A stretch of 11,116 nt of DNA from JBBQHX01 sp038324385 (GTDB lineage: Bacteria; Gemmatimonadota; Gemmatimonadetes; Gemmatimonadales; Gemmatimonadaceae), in the NCBI GenBank assembly GCA_038324385.1, contig JBBQHX010000107.1, positions 1 through 11,116 of the forward strand, in the 5' to 3' direction. Below are positions 1 through 7,024 of this stretch, piece by piece (the first letter of the stretch is position 1; each line of letters starts with the position of its first letter). The notes beneath the pieces were generated by a model. That model saw only the letters and a program-made list of their open reading frames with translations. It was not told where the DNA came from and made no database searches. Position numbers and translations under genes: made by a program.

Positions 1-11
1 GTCACCGCGGC

Positions 12-25
12 GGGGATTGGTCCCC
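12..25 (-). terminator. Short hairpin just after the cytochrome stop
   Basis: A perfect 5-bp stem with a 4-base loop (GGGGA-TTGG-TCCCC) lies directly downstream of the cytochrome stop codon on the minus strand. No T-tract follows, so a role as an intrinsic terminator is only a suggestion from position. Confidence 0.25.
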
Positions 26-26
26 C

Positions 27-938
27 TCAGCGCGCCCCGAACTCGCGTGGCGGCACGGTCTTGAGATAGGCGTAGAGCGCCGTCACCTCGACGTCGGTCA
101 TGGTCTTCAGGAGCCGCACGGGCATCACGGTGGTGTCCATCGTCGAACCGTCGGGGCGGCGCCCCGTCCGAAGCGCGCGGGCGAGATCGGCTTCGGTCCA
201 GTTGCCGATCCCCGCCGGCGTGATGTTCGCCGCCGGTCCCCATTCGGGCGGGGCGCCGGGGATCTTTCCGCCCGCCAGCGTCTCGCCGTGGCAGCCGATG
301 CAGCTCGACGCCAGGTAGCCCCCGTATGCCGCGGTGGGCTCCACCGCGACGCGGGCGGGGTGCGGTGCGGCATGGTCGACCTTTTCCGCAGGGAGGAGCG
401 GAAACTGGCCAGCCAGATGCAGCGCGCGGCCGAGCGGTCCCGGCTTCGCGCCCGGCTGCGCCGTTCCGATGGCCGGGAGGCTCCGGGCATAGGCGACGAT
501 CGCCCCGAGATCCTCGTCGGAGAGTACCGAGTACTCGTGCGCGGGCATCATCAGCAATGGGCTGCTGTCGCGCCGGACGCCATGGCGCACCGCCCGCTCC
601 CAGTCGGCCTCGGTGAGGACGGCGCCCTGGCCACCGCCGGTGAGATTCGTCGCCGCCAGCAGGCCGATCGCCGGATCATCGACCACGATGCGCCCGCCGA
701 GGTCGGGACCATGACAGTCGACGCAGCCGCGGATTGTCGCGATGTGGCGACCCGCGGCCACCGTGGCGCTGTCCTCCTGCACGACCACCGAATGATCGGG
801 CACGGCGAACCGGGCGCGGAGCCGCCGCTCGGAGACACCGTACGCGGTCGCTCCCCCAACGACCAGAAGCACGAGGACGGTCGCCCCGACGCGGGCGGTC
901 CAGCGGAAAGCGGTTCGGAACGGCGAACGGGTGGCCAT
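27..938 (-). CDS. Membrane-anchored diheme c-type cytochrome
   Basis: This predicted 303-residue protein should carry electrons at the outer face of the cytoplasmic membrane. Residues about 14-34 form one hydrophobic segment after a basic start, which fits an uncleaved anchor or signal peptide. Two cytochrome c domains follow. The first has CVDCH at 72-76 and a likely Met ligand in MMP near 130-131. The second has CIGCH at 213-217 and a likely Met ligand in VMP near 272. Each domain ends in the helix seen in class I cytochromes (IVAYARSLP and LYAYLKTVPP). The layout resembles mono/diheme cytochromes of the COG2010 type, such as those serving periplasmic dehydrogenases, but no dehydrogenase gene is adjacent, so the partner is unknown. 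The reading frame extends upstream to 1076. I chose ATG at 938 because the hydrophobic segment then lies near the N-terminus. No clear Shine-Dalgarno supports it, so the start is the least certain part. Confidence 0.88.
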   Translation of the reverse strand: MATRSPFRTAFRWTARVGATVLVLLVVGGATAYGVSERRLRARFAVPDHSVVVQEDSATVAAGRHIATIRGCVDCHGPDLGGRIVVDDPAIGLLAATNLTGGGQGAVLTEADWERAVRHGVRRDSSPLLMMPAHEYSVLSDEDLGAIVAYARSLPAIGTAQPGAKPGPLGRALHLAGQFPLLPAEKVDHAAPHPARVAVEPTAAYGGYLASSCIGCHGETLAGGKIPGAPPEWGPAANITPAGIGNWTEADLARALRTGRRPDGSTMDTTVMPVRLLKTMTDVEVTALYAYLKTVPPREFGAR

Positions 939-1081
939 GGATCGATCGGGGGAGGCGTGAGGAAGCCCGACGGATGGAGTGCGCGTCGAACGTCGCCAAC
1001 CTGCACCGATTGCACATGGGTCGGATAGACCAGTCCCGCATTCACGGCCGGTGGCCGATGGACGTCGGCCGGCCACCCGGT

Positions 1082-1108
1082 CTACACAGGCGGCTGGCCC
1101 TTGTGTAG
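1082..1108 (-). terminator. Hairpin between outer-membrane barrel gene and cytochrome gene
   Basis: A 7-bp perfect inverted repeat (CTACACA / TGTGTAG) with a 13-base loop sits 43 bases beyond the stop of the barrel gene that ends at 1151 and upstream of the cytochrome gene, both on the minus strand. The 212-base gap also contains a second dyad (GGTGGCC / GGCCACC) near 1055-1078. Neither is followed by a T-run. They may terminate the upstream message or shape the cytochrome 5' region. I see no gene in this gap. Confidence 0.3.
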
Positions 1109-1150
1109 GACTGTGTGAGGGCCGAGGGCGCCGGCCGTCTCACGCGTGGA

Positions 1151-1768
1151 TCAGAAGCGGATTCCGGCCGTGATGGGCAGCACCGAGCTCATCGGGTCGC
1201 CGCTGAACATCCGGTGCAACCGCGCCTCGACGTACCAGTTCACCGGTCCGATCGGCCCTTCGAGCCCGCCTCCGATGTTGAAGCCGGCACGGGTTGAGCT
1301 CTCGTCAGCCGTCCCGGTCGTCCCGCTCGTACCTGGAAGGCCGGTGCCCTTGATGTTCTGCCGGTAGAGGCCCAACCCACCAATCACGTAGAACTGGCCT
1401 CGTTCGGTGTCCCGGAGGGTCACCAACCCGCTCGCGACCGCGCCGATCGTGGTGATGCGGTCGGACACGGTAAAGCCGGGGCGCCCCGGAACGACGGCCG
1501 CCTCGTTCCCGCCAAGACTCTGGTACAGCACCTCGGCTCGGCCGATGATCGGCAGCCCCGGTCGTTCGTGGGAGAGGCCCGCGAGGGCGATGAAGCCCGT
1601 GCTGGCGATGTCGCCGAAGTCGCCCAGTGGCACCGCAAGCCCGGCAGCGACGAGCACGCGCGTCCTGGGGGCGTCCTCGGTCATCTGCCCGGCGGCGGGG
1701 GACCAGGCGCCGGAGACCGCAGCGAGGGCGAGCGCGGCGGCGAGCGAATGCGGACGAATGCACGGCAT
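1151..1768 (-). CDS. Small outer-membrane beta-barrel protein, paralogue 1
   Basis: This predicted 205-residue secreted protein probably inserts in the outer membrane. It starts with a signal peptide of about 27 residues (basic MPCIRPH, Ala/Leu-rich core, cleavage near AAG|Q). Alternating polar and apolar strands follow, and it ends in a C-terminal Phe (ITAGIRF) as barrel proteins do for BAM recognition. After the signal it reads GLAVPLGDFGD...GFIALAG...RAEVLYQSL...YVIGGLGLY...YVEARLHRMF, matching its neighbour at 2548-3099 motif by motif, so the two are paralogues. The start at 1768 is chosen because AGGA (1777-1780 on the plus strand) lies 8 bases upstream; earlier in-frame ATGs at 1783, 1795 and 1855 have no such site. 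The substrate or role is unknown. It could equally be a structural barrel of the OmpW/opacity kind. Confidence 0.85.
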   Translation of the reverse strand: MPCIRPHSLAAALALAAVSGAWSPAAGQMTEDAPRTRVLVAAGLAVPLGDFGDIASTGFIALAGLSHERPGLPIIGRAEVLYQSLGGNEAAVVPGRPGFTVSDRITTIGAVASGLVTLRDTERGQFYVIGGLGLYRQNIKGTGLPGTSGTTGTADESSTRAGFNIGGGLEGPIGPVNWYVEARLHRMFSGDPMSSVLPITAGIRF

Positions 1769-1907
1769 GGCGGAGTTCCTCATCGAGTGGAGCATGACCG
1801 GCCGGATTGATTCCGTCGGATCGCTGCCCGCGGGAAAACTATTCGTATCCCTCATCTGACCCTGCTGAGGGGGCGCCGGGCGCGTGTAGCCTCATCGGCA
1901 CCTGGAC

Positions 1908-2432
1908 GTGCACCACCCTTGCATGATGCTGGCCTCGGCGACGCCGACTGACGATCGCACGGTTCGCGACGGTCGCTTGGGCCAGGCGACGTCGACCATC
2001 CGCCGCATTCACGTCGCTCTTTTTGTCCAGAATTCACGTGCACTGGGTGCTTCCCTGCGCGGGCAGCGCCGGGACGTCGCGGCGAGCTACGCCTTCGGCC
2101 GGAACTTCGACTTCCTCGGTGTGGATGTGGAATCGAACACGCTGCTGGCGTCAGGCGGCGTCGCGTTCGGCGTGACGTTCCAGATTGGCGAGACGGGGCT
2201 GGTGCCGTTCGGCATCGCACGGCTCGCGTATGGCCGTACCTCGGTGTCGTTCGACGGCGATGATGAACCCGACCCATCCGACACGTCTGCCCTGATCGGG
2301 GCGGGTGCCGGCCTGGTGCTCGATCAACGCATCACGGTCCGCCCGACGATCATCCTCCCGATCGGCCTGAATGATTCGGATGCGAGCTTCTCGAACGGTG
2401 TGGCGATCAACTTCGGCGCCCAGGGCCAGTAG
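1908..2432 (+). pseudogene. 5'-truncated outer-membrane beta-barrel remnant
   Basis: Only the C-terminal two thirds look like protein. From about 2080 the frame reads as amphipathic strands typical of a barrel (SYAFGRNFDFLGVDVES, GGVAFGVTFQIGETGLVPFGIARLAYG, GAGAGLVLDQRITVRPTIILPIGL, GVAINFG). The first ~57 codons of the open frame (MHHPCMM...RGQRRDV) have no signal peptide, no hydrophobic core and no barrel character, and I found no signal peptide in the other frames just upstream. A barrel protein without a signal could not reach the outer membrane, so I read this as the 3' part of a gene that lost its 5' end. It ends in FGAQGQ rather than a terminal aromatic residue. It is not closely similar to the two minus-strand barrel genes beside it. 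A functional gene with an unrecognised upstream start remains possible. Confidence 0.55.
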
Positions 2433-2490
2433 CAGGCACTCGCTCGGACGCCGGACGAGCGGGGTTCGTGGTTCATGGTTCGACGCAACA

Positions 2491-2523
2491 ACGGCCGCAT
2501 CTCTCGTCGAGAGATGCGGCCGT
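2491..2523. terminator. Strong bidirectional terminator hairpin
   Basis: This is a perfect inverted repeat with 15 paired bases and a 3-base loop; the arms begin ACGGCCGCATCTCT on the left and end AGAGATGCGGCCGT on the right. It lies between the stop of the plus-strand barrel remnant (2432) and the stop of the minus-strand barrel gene (2548), which converge here. Flanking T-runs are poor on both sides (TGTTG in the minus direction), so it may terminate by stem strength or with help. Just upstream is a short run of related words (GGTTCGT, GGTTCAT, GGTTCG). Confidence 0.7.
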
Positions 2524-2547
2524 TCACGTACATGAAACGTCAGGTGA

Positions 2548-3099
2548 TCAGAACTCGACGCCGAACAGGATCGGAATGAAGTTCGTCGACTGATCGTCGG
2601 TGAACACCGAGTGGTAACGCGCTTCGAGGAAGGTGTTGAAGCCGCTCAGCGCGAAGCGAAGGCCCGCGCCGCCGTTCAGGCCGACCTTGGTCTCGCCCTC
2701 GATGTCCACACCCTCGACTTCGCCGCCGAGGTTGTAGATGCCGACGCCGCCAATCAGATACGGCCGCAGGCCGCTGCCGGCCGTGCCGAGCGAGAACAGC
2801 CCGTTCAACGTGCCGCTGAGGGTCGTCAGGCTGCCGTCGAAGTTGTCGAGGCCGAAGCTCTGGTACATCACGTCGGCGCGGAGGCCGAAGGGAATGGCCG
2901 CCGGACGGAAGCCGATCGAGCCCTGCACCGCGTAACCGGTCTCGTTATTCTCGCCGAAGTCGCCGAGCGGGAGGCTGAGTCCACCGGCCAGGCCAATGGT
3001 GATCGGCCGCGCGTCGTCCATCATCTGCGCCTGCGCGGGGGCGGCGGCGATGCCGGCCGCCAACGTGAGTCCTGCAAGTACGCCAAGCGTTCGCTTCAT
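2548..3099 (-). CDS. Small outer-membrane beta-barrel protein, paralogue 2
   Basis: This 183-residue protein has a classic signal peptide (MKRTLGVLAGLTLAAGIAAAPAQA|Q, about 24 residues) and a mature part of about 159 residues predicted to form an 8-strand barrel. Landmarks are GLSLPLGDFGENNETGYAVQG, RADVMYQSFG, YLIGGVGIYNLGG, GGAGLRF, FLEARYHSVF and the terminal FGVEF. The same landmarks occur in the gene at 1151-1768 and in the fragment at the right window edge. The start at 3099 is supported by GGAG 8 bases upstream (3108-3111 on the plus strand); the frame is open further upstream but has no signal-like sequence there. A 16-base dyad lies 73 bases upstream. The function is not recognisable beyond an outer-membrane location. 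Confidence 0.88.
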   Translation of the reverse strand: MKRTLGVLAGLTLAAGIAAAPAQAQMMDDARPITIGLAGGLSLPLGDFGENNETGYAVQGSIGFRPAAIPFGLRADVMYQSFGLDNFDGSLTTLSGTLNGLFSLGTAGSGLRPYLIGGVGIYNLGGEVEGVDIEGETKVGLNGGAGLRFALSGFNTFLEARYHSVFTDDQSTNFIPILFGVEF

Positions 3100-3171
3100 G
3101 TGAGCGTCTCCAGCGATCTGGATGGCACTGGCGAACGGCGCGCGGCGGAGGCCGCACGAGCTCGACCAGAG

Positions 3172-3187
3172 GAACGGCAAACCGTTC
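3172..3187. promoter_or_regulatory. Perfect 6-bp dyad upstream of barrel gene
   Basis: The sequence GAACGG-CAAA-CCGTTC is a perfect dyad in the 220-base gap between the last arginine gene (stop at 3320) and the barrel gene start at 3099, both on the minus strand. It could be an operator for the barrel gene or a terminator hairpin for the arginine unit. No T-tract follows in the minus direction, and I see no convincing -10/-35 pair nearby. Confidence 0.3.
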
Positions 3188-3266
3188 TGCGCGCAACGAT
3201 CGCACCGGTCGTGCCGAAACGCCAGCACCAGGTCACGAATGGACCCGGTGCCGACGCGTCGCCAGC

Positions 3267-3332
3267 ACGCCGCCATGACGCCGCCGTGACGCGGCGATTA
3301 CGCCGCCATGACGCCGCCATTACGCCGCAATG
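3267..3332. repeat. Six 11-bp tandem repeats at the end of the argA-type gene
   Basis: Six consecutive 11-base units follow the pattern ACGCCGCCATG on the plus strand. Units 1 and 4 are identical, and units 2, 3, 5 and 6 differ by one to three bases. The array overlaps the last four codons and the TAA stop of the acetyltransferase gene and continues 53 bases beyond it. The spacing is close to one turn of DNA. The origin could be slippage, and a protein-binding array is possible but unproven. Confidence 0.85.
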
Positions 3333-3901
3333 CGGAGCCGGCGGCGTCGGCTCGGCTCGTCGGGCACCGCGACGCCACCGATCGCCATCCGCTCCGCCGA
3401 CGACGATCCCGCCGCGGCCAGCTCGCGCACGACGCAGATCTCGTTGCACGCCTGGCGTCGCGGGCACGACACGCAGTCGCGCTGGATCTTCTCCGGATAC
3501 CGCGCGACGTCGGCCACCGTGTAGCCGATTCGCTCAAAAAAGCCCGGCGTCAGGGTGAGCGCGAACAGTTCGGGCACACCACGCTGGCGCGCGAGCTGCT
3601 CGATCGCTTCCACGATCCGGCGTCCCAGCCCCAACCCGTGCGCCTCGGCCGCCACCGCCACCGACGCGACCTCGGCCAGCGACGGCGAGTACTCCTTGAG
3701 CGCGCCGCAGGCGAGCACCCGATCGTGCGCATCCGCCGCGACGACGAAGCTGCGCAGCGCGCCCTCGACCGAGTCGGGGGTGCGCGGGAGCATCACGCGC
3801 TCGGCGGCAAAGCCGTTCACGAGCGTGACGATGTCGGTGATGTCCGAACGAACCGCTCCGCGAATCGTGACGGCGGGAGCGGGCGCGACGAGCGTGGTCA
3901 A
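3320..3901 (-). CDS. argA: GNAT N-acetyltransferase, probable short N-acetylglutamate synthase
   Basis: This 193-residue protein probably acetylates glutamate with acetyl-CoA, the first step of arginine synthesis. A GNAT fold covers about residues 12-135, with the acetyl-CoA loop AHGLGLGRR at 87-95 and the late-strand motif PGFFERIGYTV at 119-129. It lacks the amino-acid-kinase domain of classical ArgA, so it is of the short type. A cysteine cluster follows (C143, C146, C152, C156, in RDCVSCPRRQACNEIC), a pattern I associate with short arginine-pathway acetyltransferases; it might bind metal. The start is TTG at 3901, overlapping the argD stop as TTGA, which implies translational coupling. 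The Arg-rich last ~10 residues run into an 11-bp repeat array. The role rests on family resemblance and operon position. Another amino-acid or peptide acetyltransferase is the main alternative. Confidence 0.8.
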   Translation of the reverse strand: MTTLVAPAPAVTIRGAVRSDITDIVTLVNGFAAERVMLPRTPDSVEGALRSFVVAADAHDRVLACGALKEYSPSLAEVASVAVAAEAHGLGLGRRIVEAIEQLARQRGVPELFALTLTPGFFERIGYTVADVARYPEKIQRDCVSCPRRQACNEICVVRELAAAGSSSAERMAIGGVAVPDEPSRRRRLRIAA

Positions 3902-5130
3902 TTCAGCACCTCCTCGATGATCCGAAGGCCGCGCGACAGTTCCTCGCGCGTGGCGACCAGCGGGGGTAGCAGGCGCAGCGTGTGATCGCCGGCCGAGACG
4001 AGGAGCAATCCGGCATCACGCGCGCGACCGACGATCGCCGACGCCGGCTCGTGCACATCCATGCCCCACATGAAACCCGTACCACGCACCGTGCGCACGC
4101 GTCCCGTCCGCTCGGCTATCGCCAGCAATTCCTCACCGAGCCAGGCACCAGTGTCGCGAACGTGTGCGAGCATCGACGGATCGCTGATGCGGCCGAGCAC
4201 GTGGAGCGCGACCGCAGCGACGAAAGGGCCGCCGCCGAACGTGGTGCCGTGGTCGCCCGGCTGAACGGCGGTCGCGATCTCGTCGGTAAGGAGGATTGCT
4301 CCCATCGGCAGCCCCGACGCGAGCGGCTTGGCGAGCGTCAGCAGGTCGGGCTCGATGCCCGCCTGCTCGTAGGCGAACAGCGTTCCCGTGCGCCCGAGTC
4401 CGCACTGCACCTCGTCGAGGATCAGCGCCACCTGCCGCTCCCGCGTGAGGGCGCGCATCTCGCGCAGGAAACCGTGGTCGAGCACACGCACGCCACCCTC
4501 ACCCTGCACCGGCTCGAGGATCACCGCCGCCGCGGTCGCTGCGTCGATGCGGATCGCCAACTCCTCGATGTCGCGTTCGGCGATCGAGAAACCGCCGGCG
4601 AGGGGACGAAACGGCATGCGATACTGCGGCCGGTCGGTGACCGCCAGCGACCCCATGAGCCGGCCGTGGAAGCTCCCGCGCAGCGACACGATCTCGTGCT
4701 TCGCCGCGCCGCCGACGGTGCGCGCCCATCGCCGCGCGAACTTGAAGGCGCCCTCGTTGGCTTCCGCGCCCGAGTTGCAGAAGAAGACGCGATCGGCGAA
4801 CGACTGCCGCACGAGTTCGGCCGCGAGCGTCTCGCCCGGCGTCGTACGGAAGAGGTTCGACACGTGCACGAGCCCCGTGTCGAGCGCCGACTGCATGGCC
4901 GCGCGCACGCCGTCGTCGTCGTGGCCGAGGGCCATGACGGCGATGCCGCTGGTGAAGTCCAGATACGTCCGCCCCTGGTCGTCGAACAGCTCGACGCCCT
5001 TGCCGCCCACGATCGTGAACGGCGCGCGGCGATAGGTGCCGAGCAGCGCGTCGGCGACCGGCGCCGAGGACTCGGCGGGCGGGGCGGGCAGGACATCGGA
5101 AGCGGTCATGGGAGCGACGAGTGTGGCCAT
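3898..5130 (-). CDS. argD: Acetylornithine aminotransferase
   Basis: This PLP enzyme converts N-acetylglutamate semialdehyde plus glutamate to N-acetylornithine and 2-oxoglutarate in the cytoplasm. The 410 residues match the family's length and show class-III aminotransferase marks: NSGAEANE at 119-126 (phosphate binding), RGSFHGR at 151-157, EPVQGEGG at 206-213, LDEVQCGLGRTG at 238-249 with Asp239 for the pyridine nitrogen, and the PLP lysine K268 in TLAKPLASGLP. Related ornithine or succinylornithine aminotransferases are hard to exclude by motif, but position between argB and an acetyltransferase supports ArgD. It lies 91 bases after argB and overlaps the next gene by four bases. ATG at 5130 and ATG at 5109 are both possible starts and neither has a clear Shine-Dalgarno. 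The frame is open further upstream inside argB, but that part is a shadow of argB. Confidence 0.95.
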   Translation of the reverse strand: MATLVAPMTASDVLPAPPAESSAPVADALLGTYRRAPFTIVGGKGVELFDDQGRTYLDFTSGIAVMALGHDDDGVRAAMQSALDTGLVHVSNLFRTTPGETLAAELVRQSFADRVFFCNSGAEANEGAFKFARRWARTVGGAAKHEIVSLRGSFHGRLMGSLAVTDRPQYRMPFRPLAGGFSIAERDIEELAIRIDAATAAAVILEPVQGEGGVRVLDHGFLREMRALTRERQVALILDEVQCGLGRTGTLFAYEQAGIEPDLLTLAKPLASGLPMGAILLTDEIATAVQPGDHGTTFGGGPFVAAVALHVLGRISDPSMLAHVRDTGAWLGEELLAIAERTGRVRTVRGTGFMWGMDVHEPASAIVGRARDAGLLLVSAGDHTLRLLPPLVATREELSRGLRIIEEVLN

Positions 5131-5221
5131 GGAACGGGCAGGTGGAACGGTGAGGCTGGGGTCCGGCGAACGTCGGACTGTGGGTACCGCGCCGTGCGAA
5201 CTGGCGTCGGGCGAAACGGCG

Positions 5222-6007
5222 TCAGGCGGGCAGCAGCGTCGGCGCGGGAAGCGCGTGCGCACCGACGATGTGCGTCCCGCGTGATGCGTCGCGCAGCGCA
5301 TCGAGGCCGCCGATGCGCACCTGCGCGACGCCGGCGGCGAGCGCGTGCCGCGCCGCCTCGAGCTTGGCGGCCATACCCCCGACCGCAGTGCCCTCGGCGA
5401 CGAGCCGCGTCGCGGCCTCGTTATCGAGCTCGGTGATCGGCATGCCTGACGCGTCGAGCACGCCCGGCACGTCGGCCAGCAGCAGCAACTCCTCGGCGCC
5501 CAGCGCGGCCGCGATCGCCGCGGCGCAGTCGTCGCCGTTGACGTTGAGCGCGTCGCCATAGCCGCCGCGCGCATCGCGCGCGAGCGGCGAGACCACCGGC
5601 ACGAAGCCGCCCGCGATTAGATGTCGAAGCACACGGGCGTTGATCGACGACGCCACGCCGACGTGGCCCAGCGCCGGATCGCCCGGCGTCGCCACGATCA
5701 GCGCCGCGTCCTCGCCCGACAGCCCCACCGCCTCGATGTCGTGTGACAGCAACGCGCTGACGAGGCGCTTGTTGATCGTGCCCGAGAGCACCATCCGCAC
5801 GACCGCCAGATCCTCGCGGCTGGTGACGCGCCGGCCGCCGACGAAGCGCGGCTCCACGCCGAGGCTGCGCTGCATCGCCGAGATCGAGTCACCGCCACCG
5901 TGCACGACGACGATCTGTCCGCGCTGCGAGACGCAGAACGCCGCCAGCGCCGCCGGAAGTTGCGGGTCGTCCTGGAGGCGCCCGCCGAGCTTGACGACCG
6001 TGGTCAT
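5222..6007 (-). CDS. argB: Acetylglutamate kinase
   Basis: This enzyme phosphorylates N-acetylglutamate with ATP, the second step of arginine synthesis. The 261 residues carry the amino-acid-kinase hallmarks: VVKLGG at 4-9 with catalytic Lys6, VVHGGGD at 34-40, RFVGGRRVT at 54-62 for substrate binding, NVNGDDCAAAIA at 155-166, LLLADVPGVLD at 175-185 and GGMAAKLEAA at 210-219 with Lys215. The catalytic core begins almost at the first residue, so the N-terminal helix that forms the arginine-sensitive hexamer in other bacteria is absent. From that family knowledge I infer the enzyme is not feedback-inhibited in the hexameric way, leaving the first enzyme and ArgR as control points. The start ATG overlaps the argC stop (ATGA), so translation is probably coupled. 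Confidence 0.97.
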   Translation of the reverse strand: MTTVVKLGGRLQDDPQLPAALAAFCVSQRGQIVVVHGGGDSISAMQRSLGVEPRFVGGRRVTSREDLAVVRMVLSGTINKRLVSALLSHDIEAVGLSGEDAALIVATPGDPALGHVGVASSINARVLRHLIAGGFVPVVSPLARDARGGYGDALNVNGDDCAAAIAAALGAEELLLLADVPGVLDASGMPITELDNEAATRLVAEGTAVGGMAAKLEAARHALAAGVAQVRIGGLDALRDASRGTHIVGAHALPAPTLLPA

Positions 6008-7008
6008 CGTGGCAACCCCGCCGTTTCGTCGAGGTCGAGCATCAGGTTGGCGTTCTGCAACGCCTGCCCCGCGGCGCCCTTCACGAGGTTGTCAATCGCC
6101 GCGAAGATTTGCAGCATCGGCCGCCGCACGTTGGCGACCGGCCGCACGGCGATGCGCACGACATTCCGATGCACCACGTCGCGCAGCGACGGCAGCGCGT
6201 CGGTGATCTCCACGAACAGCTCGTCGGCGAAGTCGGCCCGCCAGAGCGACGCCGGATCGTCCGGCAGCTCGGTGACCGGCACCGTGATCGTCGCGAGAAT
6301 GCCGCGCAGCACCGGCAGCAGGTGCGGCGTGAACAGCAGATCGACGTCCGCGCCCCATTCGCCCAGGGTCGCGCGCATCTCCGCCAGGTGGCGGTGCTGG
6401 TTGCCGGCCCCATAGGCGCGGAAGTTCTCCGCCACCTCGCCGTAGAGCAGTTCGGGCTTCGGCGCGTTCCCCGCGCCGCTGACGCCTGACGCGGCGTTGA
6501 CCACGACGGAAGCGCCGGCCGGGATCAGCCCGCGCCGCACGAGCGGGAGTAGGCCGAGCAGCGTCGCCGTCGGGTAGCAGCCCGGATTGGCCACCACGCG
6601 CGCGCCGCGCACGGCGGCCCGTGCAGTTTCCGTCAGTCCATACGGTGCCACGAGCCCATCGAGCGCAGCCGCGGTCGCCGCGTCGTGCGGCACGTTGCCG
6701 GGACGCAGATCGCTCGACAGGTCGACCACGCGCGTGCCGGCCGAGAGCGTTCGCGCGACATACGCCGCGCTGGCGCCGTGCGGGAGCGCGCTGAAGACCA
6801 GAGCGGCCTCGCCCAGCGGCGCCTCGTCGGCGCCAACCAGGACGAGCTCGCGCGCGGCGGCGCCCGCTCCGATACGCACACGCTCGCCCCGCCGCTGGTT
6901 GGCGGCGGCGAAGGCCAGCTCGAAACGGGGGTGGCCGGCCACGAGGTCGCACAGCTCGCGACCCGCATAGCCGGAGGCGCCGAGGACGCCCACGGGAATT
7001 TTATGCAC
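6004..7008 (-). CDS. argC: N-acetyl-gamma-glutamyl-phosphate reductase
   Basis: This NADPH-dependent enzyme makes N-acetylglutamate semialdehyde from the product of ArgB. The 334 residues show the N-terminal Rossmann loop GVLGASGYAG at 7-16, DLSSDLR at 96-102, the catalytic cysteine C144 in VANPGCYPTATL at 139-150, ASGVSGAG, the GNQHRHLAEM segment with the family's conserved histidine, and the C-terminal DNLVKGAAGQALQNANLM, which is typical of the family. The start codon is GTG at 7006-7008; an ATG a few bases upstream is in another frame. There is no Shine-Dalgarno, and the promoter predicted upstream places the first transcribed base at this GTG, so the message may be leaderless. An ARG-box-like site overlaps that promoter. 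The gene lies 51 bases after argR and overlaps argB by four bases. Confidence 0.97.
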   Translation of the reverse strand: MHKIPVGVLGASGYAGRELCDLVAGHPRFELAFAAANQRRGERVRIGAGAAARELVLVGADEAPLGEAALVFSALPHGASAAYVARTLSAGTRVVDLSSDLRPGNVPHDAATAAALDGLVAPYGLTETARAAVRGARVVANPGCYPTATLLGLLPLVRRGLIPAGASVVVNAASGVSGAGNAPKPELLYGEVAENFRAYGAGNQHRHLAEMRATLGEWGADVDLLFTPHLLPVLRGILATITVPVTELPDDPASLWRADFADELFVEITDALPSLRDVVHRNVVRIAVRPVANVRRPMLQIFAAIDNLVKGAAGQALQNANLMLDLDETAGLPR

Positions 7009-7010
7009 GC

Positions 7011-7024
7011 GGAATGCATATTCA
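7011..7024. promoter_or_regulatory. ARG-box-like ArgR operator at argC
   Basis: On the minus strand the site reads TGAATATGCATTCC, which is TGAAT-N4-ATTC, the core of the ArgR operator consensus known from enterobacteria and, in related form, from Bacillus AhrC. Thirteen of the 14 positions keep that architecture. It completely covers the predicted -10 hexamer of argC, so bound ArgR would block RNA polymerase. A weaker half-match (TGCAT...ATTC) follows 17 bases further on, inside the first argC codons. Confidence 0.7.

Noticed and set aside
288..1028. 246-codon plus-strand frame opposite the cytochrome gene
   Set aside because: The minus strand encodes two intact CXXCH cytochrome domains here; the plus frame has no recognisable features.
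3267..3332. 11-bp repeats considered as a CRISPR array or origin iterons
   Set aside because: There are no spacers and no cas or replication genes, and the units are contiguous and very GC-rich.
3982..5436. 484-codon plus-strand open frame opposite argD and argB
   Set aside because: It lies antisense to two clear arginine genes and reads as Arg/His/Glu-rich sequence without domains, which is what high-GC codon bias produces on the opposite strand.
5131..5574. Upstream extension of argD into argB
   Set aside because: The extra ~148 codons read argB in the wrong frame and resemble no aminotransferase; family length fits a start at 5130 or 5109.
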